DNA of 64,000 bases from Proteinivorax hydrogeniformans (GCF_040515995.1 NZ_CP159485.1:62001-126000); one strand, 5' to 3'; shown: positions 1-8,726, numbered from the stretch's first letter. The notes: generated from the letters alone by a model not told the origin. Translations and numbers: made by a program.

Positions 1-2
1 AT

Positions 3-1199
3 AGGAAAATTGGTCTTGGTGTTATGGGTTTTGCAGATTGTTTAATAAAGTTAAAAATACCTTATGATAGCGAAAAAGCTATAAATATGGCAGAAAAGAT
101 TATGGAGTTTATCCAGTATTATTCAAAGGAATGTTCTCAAAAACTAGCACAAGATAGGGGGGCATTTCCTAATTTTGCAGATTCTCTTTATAGTCAAAAG
201 GGTATAGAAATTCGAAACGCCACCACTACAACGATAGCTCCAACGGGAACTATCAGCATTATTTCCGGTGTTTCTAGTGGAGTGGAGCCTTTATTTGCTG
301 TTTGTTATAAAAGAAATGTCTTAGACAATGAAAGCTTAGTAGAAGTTCATCCTTTATTTGAACAAATTGCTAAAGAAAGAGACTTTTATAGCGAAGAATT
401 GATGGAGAAAATTGCACAAAAGGGGTCAGTTGCAGGGGTTCTAGAAGTGCCAGAAGATGTTCAAAAGCTTTTTGTCACAGCTCATGAAATATCGCCTCGA
501 CGACATATTGAAATACAAAGTGCATTCCAGCGACATACAGATAATGCAGTTTCTAAAACAGTAAACTTTAAAAGTGACGCAACAAAGGAAGATATTTCTG
601 AAGTTTTTATACAAAGCTATAAGCTTAAGTGTAAAGGAGTTACTGTATACAGAGATGGCAGTAGAGATGCACAGGTTCTAACTGTTGGCGATAAGAAAAA
701 GTCAGATTCCATGGCAGAGGGAGTTCAGCCGCGACCAAGGCCAAGCACCACCTTCGGAACTACAGTAAAGAAGAAAATCGGTTGCGGCAACCTATATATA
801 AGTGTAAACTCAGACCAGTATGGTATCTGTGAGGTTTTTACTAATACCGGTCGTCAAGGTGGGTGTGCTTCTCAATCAGAGGCAACTAGTAGGTTGGTTT
901 CTATAGCTTTGAGAGCAGGAGTTGATAAGGACACTTTAGTGGAACAGCTTAAAGGAATTAGATGTCCTGCTTGTATCAGGAGAAACGGGATTGAAGTAAC
1001 TTCATGTCCTGATGCCATTGCTAAAGCCATAGACAGTATAGGCACTACTTTAAAGAATCAAGGCTCGATTGAAGAGGTGACCGCTGGCGAAGCAAACGAG
1101 AATAAGATTGTGGACAAGTGCCCTGAATGCGGAAAAAAGGTAAGATTTGAAAGTGGATGCAATATATGCCCGCACTGTGGGTATTCTAAGTGTGGATAG
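3..1199 (+). CDS. nrdJ: Vitamin B12-dependent (class II) ribonucleotide reductase, 3' part
   Basis: C-terminal part of adenosylcobalamin-dependent ribonucleotide reductase, which makes deoxyribonucleotides for DNA synthesis in the cytoplasm without oxygen. The reading frame is open from the first bases of the window and encodes RKIGLGVMGFADCL, typical of the interior of NrdJ, so the gene starts upstream and is cut by the window edge. The loop NATTTTIAPTGTIS (about nt 216-258) is the conserved substrate-site segment of the family. The tail carries cysteine pairs (CPAC, CPECGKK, CPHCGYSKCG), matching the C-terminal zinc-ribbon and redox-active cysteines that regenerate the enzyme. A strong terminator follows at once. 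About 398 codons are visible. Family assignment is firm; the upstream extent is unknown. Confidence 0.95.
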   Translation, partial: RKIGLGVMGFADCLIKLKIPYDSEKAINMAEKIMEFIQYYSKECSQKLAQDRGAFPNFADSLYSQKGIEIRNATTTTIAPTGTISIISGVSSGVEPLFAVCYKRNVLDNESLVEVHPLFEQIAKERDFYSEELMEKIAQKGSVAGVLEVPEDVQKLFVTAHEISPRRHIEIQSAFQRHTDNAVSKTVNFKSDATKEDISEVFIQSYKLKCKGVTVYRDGSRDAQVLTVGDKKKSDSMAEGVQPRPRPSTTFGTTVKKKIGCGNLYISVNSDQYGICEVFTNTGRQGGCASQSEATSRLVSIALRAGVDKDTLVEQLKGIRCPACIRRNGIEVTSCPDAIAKAIDSIGTTLKNQGSIEEVTAGEANENKIVDKCPECGKKVRFESGCNICPHCGYSKCG

Positions 1200-1200
1200 C

Positions 1201-1241
1201 ACAAAAGCTGTTAAGAAGAAATTCTTAACAGCTTTTGTTTT
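1201..1241 (+). terminator. Intrinsic terminator of nrdJ
   Basis: A perfect 17-bp inverted repeat (1201-1217 and 1222-1238) with a GAAA loop ends in a short T tract directly after the nrdJ stop codon. It separates nrdJ from the cyanophycin genes. Confidence 0.9.
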
Positions 1242-1326
1242 GCAATAAGCTAAAAAACTCTCCTGCATATTACCATAAATTAGGGTAAATACTATTATTA
1301 ACTAATAATAGGGAGTGAACTGCACT

Positions 1327-2133
1327 TTGGAAAAAATAGAAGGAAATCTCCTGATTATAGGAGGTGCTGAAGATAAAGAAAAGGGTTGTACTATACTAAA
1401 GGAGTTTGTGAAGCTGGCAGAAGAAGGGCGGGAAGCTAAGATAGTTATTATGCCAACTGCAGCTGAAAAGTCCGACAGTGTGGGTAGAATGTACAGCGAT
1501 ATCTTTAAGGATCTAGGTATTAGAGATGTGGAGGTCCTGAAAATAGACAGTAGGGCGGATGGCTTCAGTAAAGTAGCCCAAAGGACTATCGAAGAAGCTA
1601 CAGGCATATTTTTCACTGGGGGCGACCAGCTCAAAATAACCTCATTACTTGGTGGAACTCCAGTTGATTTCAGTTTACAAAAGGCTTATAAAAAAGGTGT
1701 AGTAATTGCAGGAACCAGCGCTGGAGCTGCAGCTATGAGTGCAACGATGATTATCGGAGGAAATGGTGATTCCACTCCCCAAATGGATATCTTAAATATG
1801 GCTCCAGGAATGGGGTTAGTCAATCAAGTAGTCATTGATCAGCACTTTGCTCAAAGAGGTAGATTGGGACGACTTATTTCAGCGGTAGCGCAAAACCCTT
1901 ATATTTTAGGGATTGGAATAGATGAGGACACAGCCATCTTAGTTGATGCGCAAGCAAATTTAAAGGTTATAGGTTCTCAAACAGTTACCATAGTGGATGG
2001 TTTTAACTCAACCTATACCAACGTTTCAGAGCTTAAGCCAAAGCAAGCCTTGGCGATAACGGACATGGTAGTACATATTCTGCCCCATGGCTACAGGTTT
2101 GACCTAAAAAATAGAAAGCCTATAACTGATTAG
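1327..2133 (+). CDS. cphB: Cyanophycinase
   Basis: Serine exopeptidase of family S51 that cuts cyanophycin (multi-L-arginyl-poly-L-aspartate) into beta-Asp-Arg dipeptides. The sequence starts with the family pattern LLIIGGAEDKEKG, and the nucleophile motif GTSAGAAAMS sits near residue 135. TTG 1327 is chosen because GGGAGTG lies 9 nt upstream; an in-frame GTG at 1315 would add four residues but has no spaced ribosome site. The product is 268 aa, normal for the family. The cyanophycin synthetase gene begins 12 bp after the stop, so the two are almost certainly one operon for making and remobilising an arginine/aspartate reserve. The cleavage product would need an isoaspartyl dipeptidase, not seen here. 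Confidence 0.93.
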   Translation: MEKIEGNLLIIGGAEDKEKGCTILKEFVKLAEEGREAKIVIMPTAAEKSDSVGRMYSDIFKDLGIRDVEVLKIDSRADGFSKVAQRTIEEATGIFFTGGDQLKITSLLGGTPVDFSLQKAYKKGVVIAGTSAGAAAMSATMIIGGNGDSTPQMDILNMAPGMGLVNQVVIDQHFAQRGRLGRLISAVAQNPYILGIGIDEDTAILVDAQANLKVIGSQTVTIVDGFNSTYTNVSELKPKQALAITDMVVHILPHGYRFDLKNRKPITD

Positions 2134-2145
2134 AGGAGGTAAACG

Positions 2146-4782
2146 ATGGAAATCTTAGAAATAAGAGAATTTCCAGGTAGAAACATTTACTGTCACAGAC
2201 CAGCTGTTAAAATGACACTGGACTTAGGAAAATATGGTGGGATAGAGAGCCGGGAAATTCCTCACTTTAATCAAGACTTAAAGAAAATCTTACCTACCAT
2301 AGTGGAACATGGGTGTGGTATTGCAGAGGTAAATGGGTTTGGAATTAGGTTAGATGAAGGGACTTACTTTGGCCATATAATTGAGCACATAGCCATAGAA
2401 CTGCAAAATAAAGTTGGGTACGAAGTAAACTATGGAAAAACTAGGCTGTATGAAAAACCTTCCTGTTATTATGTGATAACAGAATGTAAAAACACCAATG
2501 TAGGAAGAGAAGCATTAAAAATCGCTGTAGAGATGGCCCAATCGATTATAAACAATGAGCAAACAACTGGTGAATATTGGTTAGCAAAAATGGATGAGGT
2601 TAAGAGTACGTATGGTCTAGGACCAAGCACCGAATCTATATATTCTGCTGCTCAAAAAAGAAATATACCTGTTAAGCGTTTAGATGACAACAGCAGTATG
2701 CTTCAGTTAGGATTAGGTAAGTATTTAAAAAGGGTGGAAGCAACAATTACTGGGGATACAAGCTGTGTTGCTGTAGATATAGCATCTGATAAAACTTTAA
2801 CAAAGAGAATATTAGAAAAAAGTGGAATACCCGTACCTTACGGTAAAATAGCTAGTAACGAAGATGAAGCTGTGGACTTGGCAAAAAAAGTAGGAGTTCC
2901 TGTGGTACTTAAGCCTTGTGACGGCAACCAAGGAAAAGGTGTAGCCTTAGGTTTAAGCACAGAAACCGAAATAAGAAGTGCCTATAAAGTTGCTGAAAAT
3001 TACAGCGATAGAGTCATTGTTGAAAAGCATGTCAATGGAAAACATTATAGAGTACTAGTAATTAATGATGAAGTAGTGGCTGTGTCCGAAAGGTTGCCGG
3101 CACATGTAACAGGTGATGGTATTCATACCATCAAAGAGCTTATTGAAAAAGAAAACCTTAATCCTTTAAGGGGAGAGGACCATGATAAGCCATTGACAAA
3201 AATAAAAGTTGACCCAGTGGTATTTATGGCGTTAGCTAGACAAAACCTTACTATGAACTACACCCCCAAAGATAAAGAGGTAGTTTATCTAAGAGAGAAT
3301 GCCAATATCAGCACTGGTGGCATAGCCATAGATGTTACTGAAGAAATACATCCAGATAACATCCGATTAGCAAAGAGATTAGCTAAAATTATAGGATTAG
3401 ACATTGCGGGAATTGATATAGTGGTAGATGATATAGCGAATCCCATGACAAAAGAAAATGGTGCAATTATTGAAGTTAATGCAGCACCCGGGATAAGGAT
3501 GCATCTTCACCCAAGCCATGGCAAACCAATAAAAGTAGGTGAAAAAATAGTAAACTACCTATTTCCTAAAAACGCAAACCATACCATACCAATTGTGTCA
3601 ATAACCGGGACAAATGGGAAAACAACCACTACAAGGCTTATTTCACATACTTTAAGGGGAAAAAACATAAATGTAGGAATGACGACAACAGATGGAATAT
3701 ACGTAAATGACACCCTTATTGAAAAAGGAGATACCACCGGGCCTTTTAGCGCTGCTGTAGTTTTGGACGACCCAACTACAGACGTTGCAGTGCTGGAAAC
3801 AGCGCGGGGAGGTATTGTAAAGAGAGGACTAGGATACGACTTAGCTGACGTTGCCGTTATTACCAACTTATCTGAGGACCATATTGGGCAGGACGGTGTC
3901 AATAGCTTAGAAGACCTATTTTTTGTTAAATCATTAGTGGCTGAAGCAGTAAAACCTAGTGGGAGTCTAGTGTTAAATGCAGACGATCCATATGTAGTAA
4001 GGATGGCGGATAGGAATAAAAAGGCTAAAGTTATTTACTTTTCTATTCAGCCTACTGAAAACCAAGTTTTTAAAAGGCATATAGCGGCAGGAGGAAAAGG
4101 GATTTTTATTAAAAATAACAACATAATTATTGCAGAAGGAAATAAAAATACTATAACTTTGCCGTTAGAAAAGATTCCAATAACCCTCAAAGGGCAAGCG
4201 CTTCATAACGTTAAAAATGTAATGGCAGCTATTGGAGCAAATCTAGCATTAAACAATTCTTTAGAAAAGGTTAAAGAAAAGTTATGTAACTTTGACGGGC
4301 AAAAGCATAACCCGGGAAGGTGTAATGTTTTTGAAGCAGAGGGTATAACTGTAGTTGTGGACTATGGACACAACAAGGATGGATATATAGAGACGTTTAA
4401 GTTTGCCAAAGGGTTAAAACCCAACAGGCTACTCTCGGTGTTGGGAGTTCCAGGAGATCGTGTGGATGATGATATAGTAGAAATGGGAGCGATAGCCGCT
4501 AAAACGTGCCAGTTCTTAATACTTAAAGAAGACAAAGAGCTTAGAGGCAGGAAAAGAGGCGAGGTAGCAGACTTATTTGAACAAGGATTAATTAGAGAAG
4601 GAACCTCTAAGAACAGTTATAAGACTGTCCTGCCCGAAGATGAAGCTATTAGGGAAGCTTTAAACATGTGTCAAAAAGGAGATGTCCTAGTGATTTTTTA
4701 TGAAGATTTAGAGCTTACTGGTAAAGTGGTTGAGGAATGCTTAGCTAACAAGGGTAAAAACAAGGTTGCAAGCATGGGTTAA
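2146..4782 (+). CDS. cphA: Cyanophycin synthetase
   Basis: Cytoplasmic enzyme that builds cyanophycin by ATP-dependent, alternating addition of aspartate to the backbone and arginine to the side chain. The 878-aa length and domain order match CphA1: an N-terminal domain (about 1-160, with GHIIEHIAIELQ near 70), an ATP-grasp domain (about 210-480, with VVLKPCDGNQGKGV), and a Mur-ligase-like domain with P-loop GTNGKTTTT at about 488 and LETARGGI near 550. Some CphA1 N domains also cut polymer to make primers; the HIIEH stretch is suggestive but I cannot assign that activity. GAGGAGGT precedes the ATG. It is paired with cphB. The enzyme is best known from cyanobacteria but occurs in diverse bacteria, including Firmicutes. 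Confidence 0.95.
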   Translation: MEILEIREFPGRNIYCHRPAVKMTLDLGKYGGIESREIPHFNQDLKKILPTIVEHGCGIAEVNGFGIRLDEGTYFGHIIEHIAIELQNKVGYEVNYGKTRLYEKPSCYYVITECKNTNVGREALKIAVEMAQSIINNEQTTGEYWLAKMDEVKSTYGLGPSTESIYSAAQKRNIPVKRLDDNSSMLQLGLGKYLKRVEATITGDTSCVAVDIASDKTLTKRILEKSGIPVPYGKIASNEDEAVDLAKKVGVPVVLKPCDGNQGKGVALGLSTETEIRSAYKVAENYSDRVIVEKHVNGKHYRVLVINDEVVAVSERLPAHVTGDGIHTIKELIEKENLNPLRGEDHDKPLTKIKVDPVVFMALARQNLTMNYTPKDKEVVYLRENANISTGGIAIDVTEEIHPDNIRLAKRLAKIIGLDIAGIDIVVDDIANPMTKENGAIIEVNAAPGIRMHLHPSHGKPIKVGEKIVNYLFPKNANHTIPIVSITGTNGKTTTTRLISHTLRGKNINVGMTTTDGIYVNDTLIEKGDTTGPFSAAVVLDDPTTDVAVLETARGGIVKRGLGYDLADVAVITNLSEDHIGQDGVNSLEDLFFVKSLVAEAVKPSGSLVLNADDPYVVRMADRNKKAKVIYFSIQPTENQVFKRHIAAGGKGIFIKNNNIIIAEGNKNTITLPLEKIPITLKGQALHNVKNVMAAIGANLALNNSLEKVKEKLCNFDGQKHNPGRCNVFEAEGITVVVDYGHNKDGYIETFKFAKGLKPNRLLSVLGVPGDRVDDDIVEMGAIAAKTCQFLILKEDKELRGRKRGEVADLFEQGLIREGTSKNSYKTVLPEDEAIREALNMCQKGDVLVIFYEDLELTGKVVEECLANKGKNKVASMG

Positions 4783-4835
4783 AAGAATTTTTTGATTTCA
4801 ACAAAAAAAGTCTAGAGTGATAGTCTAGTTTCTAG

Positions 4836-4841
4836 TATAAT
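4836..4841 (+). promoter_or_regulatory. Possible -10 element upstream of ispE
   Basis: A consensus TATAAT lies in the 114-bp gap between cphA and ispE. No good -35 element is seen at the usual distance, only a weak TAGAGT 17 bp upstream, so this is a tentative promoter. Confidence 0.35.
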
Positions 4842-4896
4842 AAGAAAATAGATTATATATTAAGTATTTAAGGGGGGAAGGTTTTAAGCCTATATA

Positions 4897-5736
4897 ATGA
4901 AGCTAAAATCAAGAGCGAAAATCAATCTAACTCTAGACGTTTTATATAAAAGAGAAGACGGATACCATGAAGTAAAAATGATAATGCAGGAAATAGAGTT
5001 GGCAGACAATATATATTTCCGGAAGTGCGATCAGCTAAAGGTAAACTGTTTACACCCGTTTGTCCCTAATGGTAGCAGTAATTTAGTATATAAAGCTGTA
5101 GAGCTTGTGAAGCGAAAAACTGGTGTTAACAAAGGGATATCTATTGAGATAGAAAAGAAGATACCTGTTGCTGCAGGTTTAGGCGGCGGTAGTAGCAATG
5201 CCGCTACCACTATACTAGGGCTAAATAAACTTTGGAATTTAGGCTTAAATGTAAAGCAGATGGAAAGTATAGCAGGAGAACTGGGCGCTGATGTTCCGTT
5301 TTTCATTCAAGGTGGTACACAGTTGGCAACAGGGACTGGTAAAGATTTAACAATAATAAATAAAGCTCCTGCATTGTGGGTGGTGCTAGCTAAACCTAAT
5401 CTCGGTGTTTCCACAAAAGAAGTTTATCAAAACTTAAGTATAGGCAATATTTCAAACCATCCGGACACTTCAAACATGTTAAATGCGATAAGACAACAAG
5501 ATAAAAAAGGGATATGTACTTATCTAGGCAATGTGTTAGAATTAGTTACTTTGCATAGATATAGTAATGTAAAAATACTAAAAAACAAAATTTGTGAAAT
5601 GGGAGCTAATGGAGCACTAATGTCTGGAAGCGGACCTACAGTGTTTGGGTTATGCGAGGAGTATGAAAAAGCTATACAAATAGCTAAAGGGCTAGGACCA
5701 CTATCTGAAGAAGTTTTTGTAACAAAATTCGTCTAA
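4897..5736 (+). CDS. ispE: 4-diphosphocytidyl-2-C-methyl-D-erythritol kinase
   Basis: GHMP-family kinase of the non-mevalonate (MEP) isoprenoid pathway; it phosphorylates CDP-methylerythritol at the 2-hydroxyl. The 279-aa product begins KSRAKINLTLDVLYKREDGYHE, the usual IspE start, carries the ATP-binding glycine loop PVAAGLGGGSSNAA near residue 90, and has the late GHMP motif MSGSGPTVFGL near 245. The G-rich stretch at 4871-4880 lies further from the ATG than is typical, but no better start exists. It opens the conserved ispE-purR-spoVG-glmU block; a nucleotidyltransferase gene follows 18 bp later. Confidence 0.95.
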   Translation: MKLKSRAKINLTLDVLYKREDGYHEVKMIMQEIELADNIYFRKCDQLKVNCLHPFVPNGSSNLVYKAVELVKRKTGVNKGISIEIEKKIPVAAGLGGGSSNAATTILGLNKLWNLGLNVKQMESIAGELGADVPFFIQGGTQLATGTGKDLTIINKAPALWVVLAKPNLGVSTKEVYQNLSIGNISNHPDTSNMLNAIRQQDKKGICTYLGNVLELVTLHRYSNVKILKNKICEMGANGALMSGSGPTVFGLCEEYEKAIQIAKGLGPLSEEVFVTKFV

Positions 5737-5754
5737 TTAAAAGAGGTGGAGTAG

Positions 5755-6531
5755 GTGCAAAAAATAAGAGCGGTAATACTAGCTGGTGACGAAAGACAAA
5801 CACAGCATATGAGTGATAAAAGTGAAAAAATACAAAACAAAGCTTTTATGAAAATAAACGGCAAATTTATGCTGCAATATGTCTTAGAAGTAATTTGTTC
5901 ACTAGAGGGCATAGAGGAAATCTTAGTGGTAGGACCCAAACAACCACTAGAAAAACTACAAGCTAGTTACGACTTTAAAGTGGTTCAACAAAAAGGAGAT
6001 ATCGTCGATAATGTTAAAGCTTGTACTAGAGGGTGGTCTGGTGAAAAGTTGCTAATAGTGACCTCAGATATACCTATGATTACCCGCCAATCAGTAAGGG
6101 ACTTTTTAAAAAAAGCTAGTATGCACACCGCGGACATCTACTATCCTATAATTGATAAGAGAAGCAATGAAGAAATGTTTCCTAAAGTTAAGAGAACCTA
6201 TGTTAAAATTAAGGAAGGTACGTTTACTGGAGGAAATATTGCTTTAATTGATACAGATTGTGTTGTAAAATGTGAGCAGATTGGCAAAAAGTTGGTTGCT
6301 ATGAGAAAGTCGCCAATAAAGTTGGCTAAGCTTTTAGGGTTTAGATTTTTAGCCAAACTTGTAGCTAACAACCTCACCATCGAAGAACTAGAACAAAAAC
6401 TAGGGTCTTTACTAGATTCTGAAGTTAAGGCTATTAGATCTTCATACCCACAGCTAGGTACCGACATCGACAAAGAGGAAGACCTTAAAATAGCAGAGAC
6501 ATCCTTGCAAAAGCTAAAAGTCGGCAACTAA
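5755..6531 (+). CDS. MobA-like nucleotidyltransferase of unknown substrate
   Basis: A 258-aa GT-A-fold nucleotidyltransferase (NTP_transf_3/MobA-like). The N-terminus VILAGDERQTQ is a degenerate form of the LAGGxGxR nucleotide loop, followed by KAFMKINGKFMLQYVLE, where the lysine matches the family KPLxxxxGKPM element, and by TSDIPMIT near residue 103, the metal-binding aspartate region. The C-terminal LGTDIDKEEDL is the usual end of such domains. GTG start with AGAGGTGG upstream. Similar genes sit between ispE and purR in other Clostridia as I recall, but the substrate is not established. The altered glycine loop could mean altered nucleotide binding. Confidence 0.75.
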   Translation: MQKIRAVILAGDERQTQHMSDKSEKIQNKAFMKINGKFMLQYVLEVICSLEGIEEILVVGPKQPLEKLQASYDFKVVQQKGDIVDNVKACTRGWSGEKLLIVTSDIPMITRQSVRDFLKKASMHTADIYYPIIDKRSNEEMFPKVKRTYVKIKEGTFTGGNIALIDTDCVVKCEQIGKKLVAMRKSPIKLAKLLGFRFLAKLVANNLTIEELEQKLGSLLDSEVKAIRSSYPQLGTDIDKEEDLKIAETSLQKLKVGN

Positions 6532-6574
6532 TCAACCTTAACCGGTTGATTTAGTTATGCGATAAAATTCGCCA

Positions 6575-6617
6575 AAACACGAACGCATAACAGCAAAATG
6601 CTAAAAAATGTTCGGAA
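6575..6617 (+). promoter_or_regulatory. Candidate PurR operator (paired PurBox-like sites)
   Basis: A CGAAC core (6580-6584) faces an inverted TGTTCGGAA (6609-6617); the second reads CCGAACA on the minus strand and fits the Bacillus PurBox core. The spacing between CGAA and TTCG (27 nt) is slightly longer than the 24-25 nt expected. An 8-bp inverted repeat GTTATGCG/CGCATAAC (6554-6561 and 6584-6591) overlaps. It lies just before purR, suggesting autoregulation. Confidence 0.5.
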
Positions 6618-6629
6618 GGAGTGGAAGGT

Positions 6630-7433
6630 GTGGGGAAATATAAGCGAAGTGAAAGAACGATTTTGCTAAGTAAAAAACTTTTGGAAAATCCAAATAGAGT
6701 ATATCCTTTGAGAGAGTTTGCTTTAGAGTTAGATGTGGCAAAATCCAGTATGAGTGAGGATATAAAGTTAATTAGCAAGTTGTTTAAGGAAAAAGAGTTT
6801 GGCGACGTTGAGACTACCCATGGGGCAGCTGGGGGTGTGAAGTTTACCCCCTATAGCAGCGAGAACAAAAAAGATGAAGTTTTGAACAATTTAAAGGAAA
6901 TACTGTCAAACTCAGATAGGGTTTTGCCAGGTGGCTATCTTTATTATTCGGACGTAATTTATCATCCTAGGATTTGTGATGACCTTGGCCTGTTGTTTGC
7001 AACGAAGTATAAAGATGAAAAAATTGATTACGTCCTAACAATTGAGACAAAAGGAATTCCTATAGCTATGGCAGCTGCAAAGTATTTAGACGCAGAAGTA
7101 GTGGTAGCTAGAAGAGAAAATAGAGTTACAGAAGGACCTGTAATGACAATAAATTATATTTCTGGATCTAACAGAAGGATTCAGACCATGTCCCTAAATA
7201 AGAGGGCTATGCAACCTGCAAAAAATGTGTTAGTGCTTGATGACTTTATGAAAGCAGGTGGCACAGCAAAAGGGTTGTCAGAGTTAGTTAAGGAGTATAA
7301 TTGCAATCTTAAAGGAATAGGTGTTATTATCGACACCGAAAAACCTAGAAAAAAGCTAGTTGATGAATATTATTATCTGTTAAAACTGAAGAATATAAAT
7401 GAACTTAAAAGAGAAATTGTAATAGGGAGGTAG
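6630..7433 (+). CDS. purR: Pur operon repressor
   Basis: Firmicute purine repressor: an N-terminal winged helix fused to a phosphoribosyltransferase-like domain that senses PRPP. The start MGKYKRSERTILLSKKLL, the segment AKSSMSEDI and PGAAGG-like HGAAGGVKF match B. subtilis PurR, and VLVLDDFMKAGGTAKGL near residue 205 is the PRPP-binding loop. GTG 6630 is chosen over GTG 6621 because AAGGAG (6616-6621) is 8 nt upstream and the shorter N-terminus matches the family. About 267 aa. PurBox-like sequences upstream suggest it represses itself. Confidence 0.93.
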   Translation: MGKYKRSERTILLSKKLLENPNRVYPLREFALELDVAKSSMSEDIKLISKLFKEKEFGDVETTHGAAGGVKFTPYSSENKKDEVLNNLKEILSNSDRVLPGGYLYYSDVIYHPRICDDLGLLFATKYKDEKIDYVLTIETKGIPIAMAAAKYLDAEVVVARRENRVTEGPVMTINYISGSNRRIQTMSLNKRAMQPAKNVLVLDDFMKAGGTAKGLSELVKEYNCNLKGIGVIIDTEKPRKKLVDEYYYLLKLKNINELKREIVIGR

Positions 7434-7469
7434 GGTTTTATCTAGATAATAATATAGGGAGGCAATCCT

Positions 7470-8684
7470 TTGAAAGTAACATTAGAAGATGTTAAAAAAG
7501 CTCAGCACAACATATCATCAATAATTAAAGAAACTAACCTAGAACCTTCAAAAACCTTGACTGATCTATGTGGCACCCCTATTTACCTTAAGACAGAAAA
7601 CTTACAAAAGACAGGATCTTTTAAAATTAGAGGTGCTGCTAATAAAATAAGTCAACTTTATAAGGAAAAGAGTGCTTATGGTGTCGTCGCAGCGTCAGCG
7701 GGGAATCATGCCCAAGGTGTAGCATATGCTTCTGAAAAGCATGGGATGTCCTCCGTCATTGTAATGCCTGAAGGAGCCCCAATAATTAAAGCGACAGCCA
7801 CCAGTCAGTATGGAGCAAACGTAATCTTAAAAGGAAAAAATTATGACCAGTGCTATCAAATAGCGAAAGAAATTTCTCAAAACGAAAATCGCCCATATGT
7901 GCACGCGTTTGATGACCCCCATATCATAGCAGGTCAAGGCACTATAGGATTAGAGCTGCTAAAACAGTTACCCACCATCGAAAACGTCCTCCTACCCATG
8001 GGGGGAGGAGGACTTATTGCTGGAGCTCTTTTAGCAATAAAGGAGCAAAACCCAAAAGTTAGAATAATAGGAGTGCAAAGTGAAGCTGCCACTCCCATTT
8101 ATAGCAAGTTAAAGAAAATCAAAAATTCAAAGTTTGCCGCAAAATCTATGGCTGACGGGATTTTAGTTAAAGAGCCAGGTGAGTTGCCAATGGTGATAAT
8201 TGAAAAGTATTTAGACGAAGCTGTTACTGTTTCTGAAGAAGAAATAGCTAGAGCTATATTGTTTGTTTTAGAGCGCTGTAAGCTTGTAGTTGAGGGAGCA
8301 GCAGCAACAACTGTAGCTGCGCTTTTGTATAACAAAGTGCAGAATCTAAAGGGCAATACAGTAGCAGTTCTTACTGGTGGAAATATTGACATTAACGTTA
8401 TTTCTTCAATTATACGAAGAGGGTTAGTTAAAGCTGACCGAATTGCCTTTTTGGAGGTAGCTATAGAAGACAACCCTGGAGAGCTAAACAAGCTGTTAAC
8501 TATATTTGCCCAAAACGGTGTTAATATTATAAACATAAACCACAACCGTCTATCTCCTGATGTACCCATAAATTTTGCCAAAGTTGACGTATGCCTTGAA
8601 ACAAGGGGGCAGTCCCACCTAAACAAAGTTTTAAAATCACTTCAAAAAGAACTTATTTCGGTAAAATTTAAAAATAATATTTAA
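7470..8684 (+). CDS. Threonine ammonia-lyase (threonine dehydratase)
   Basis: PLP enzyme that deaminates threonine to 2-oxobutanoate (and usually serine to pyruvate). The PLP lysine is in TGSFKIRGA near residue 50, and the phosphate-binding glycine loop is PMGGGGLIAG near 175. A C-terminal ACT-type domain (about 330-400, FLEVAIEDNPGELNKLL) suggests amino-acid regulation. The 404-aa size and single ACT domain fit the TdcB/short IlvA group used for either catabolism or isoleucine synthesis; without ilv neighbours I cannot choose. The TTG start has GGGAGG 8 nt upstream. It occupies the place where B. subtilis carries ridA (yabJ) between purR and spoVG. Confidence 0.9.
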   Translation: MKVTLEDVKKAQHNISSIIKETNLEPSKTLTDLCGTPIYLKTENLQKTGSFKIRGAANKISQLYKEKSAYGVVAASAGNHAQGVAYASEKHGMSSVIVMPEGAPIIKATATSQYGANVILKGKNYDQCYQIAKEISQNENRPYVHAFDDPHIIAGQGTIGLELLKQLPTIENVLLPMGGGGLIAGALLAIKEQNPKVRIIGVQSEAATPIYSKLKKIKNSKFAAKSMADGILVKEPGELPMVIIEKYLDEAVTVSEEEIARAILFVLERCKLVVEGAAATTVAALLYNKVQNLKGNTVAVLTGGNIDINVISSIIRRGLVKADRIAFLEVAIEDNPGELNKLLTIFAQNGVNIININHNRLSPDVPINFAKVDVCLETRGQSHLNKVLKSLQKELISVKFKNNI

Positions 8685-8699
8685 AAAAGTACAAAAATT

Positions 8700-8726
8700 G
8701 CAGGAATTTGCCATTTTTTATTGAAT
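8700..8726 (+). promoter_or_regulatory. Sigma-H promoter of spoVG
   Basis: GCAGGAATT (8700-8708), 11 bp, then ATTGAAT (8720-8726) fits the sigma-H consensus RnAGGAWWW-N11/12-RnnGAAT at every fixed position. The B. subtilis spoVG gene is a classic sigma-H target, which supports the call. Confidence 0.85.

Noticed and set aside
6530-6551. Terminator after the MobA-like gene
   Set aside because: An 8-bp hairpin AATCAACC/GGTTGATT exists but no T tract follows, so it was not called as a terminator.
8099-8626. A 175-codon frame antisense to threonine ammonia-lyase
   Set aside because: Shadow of a well-conserved enzyme on the other strand, without ribosome site or promoter.
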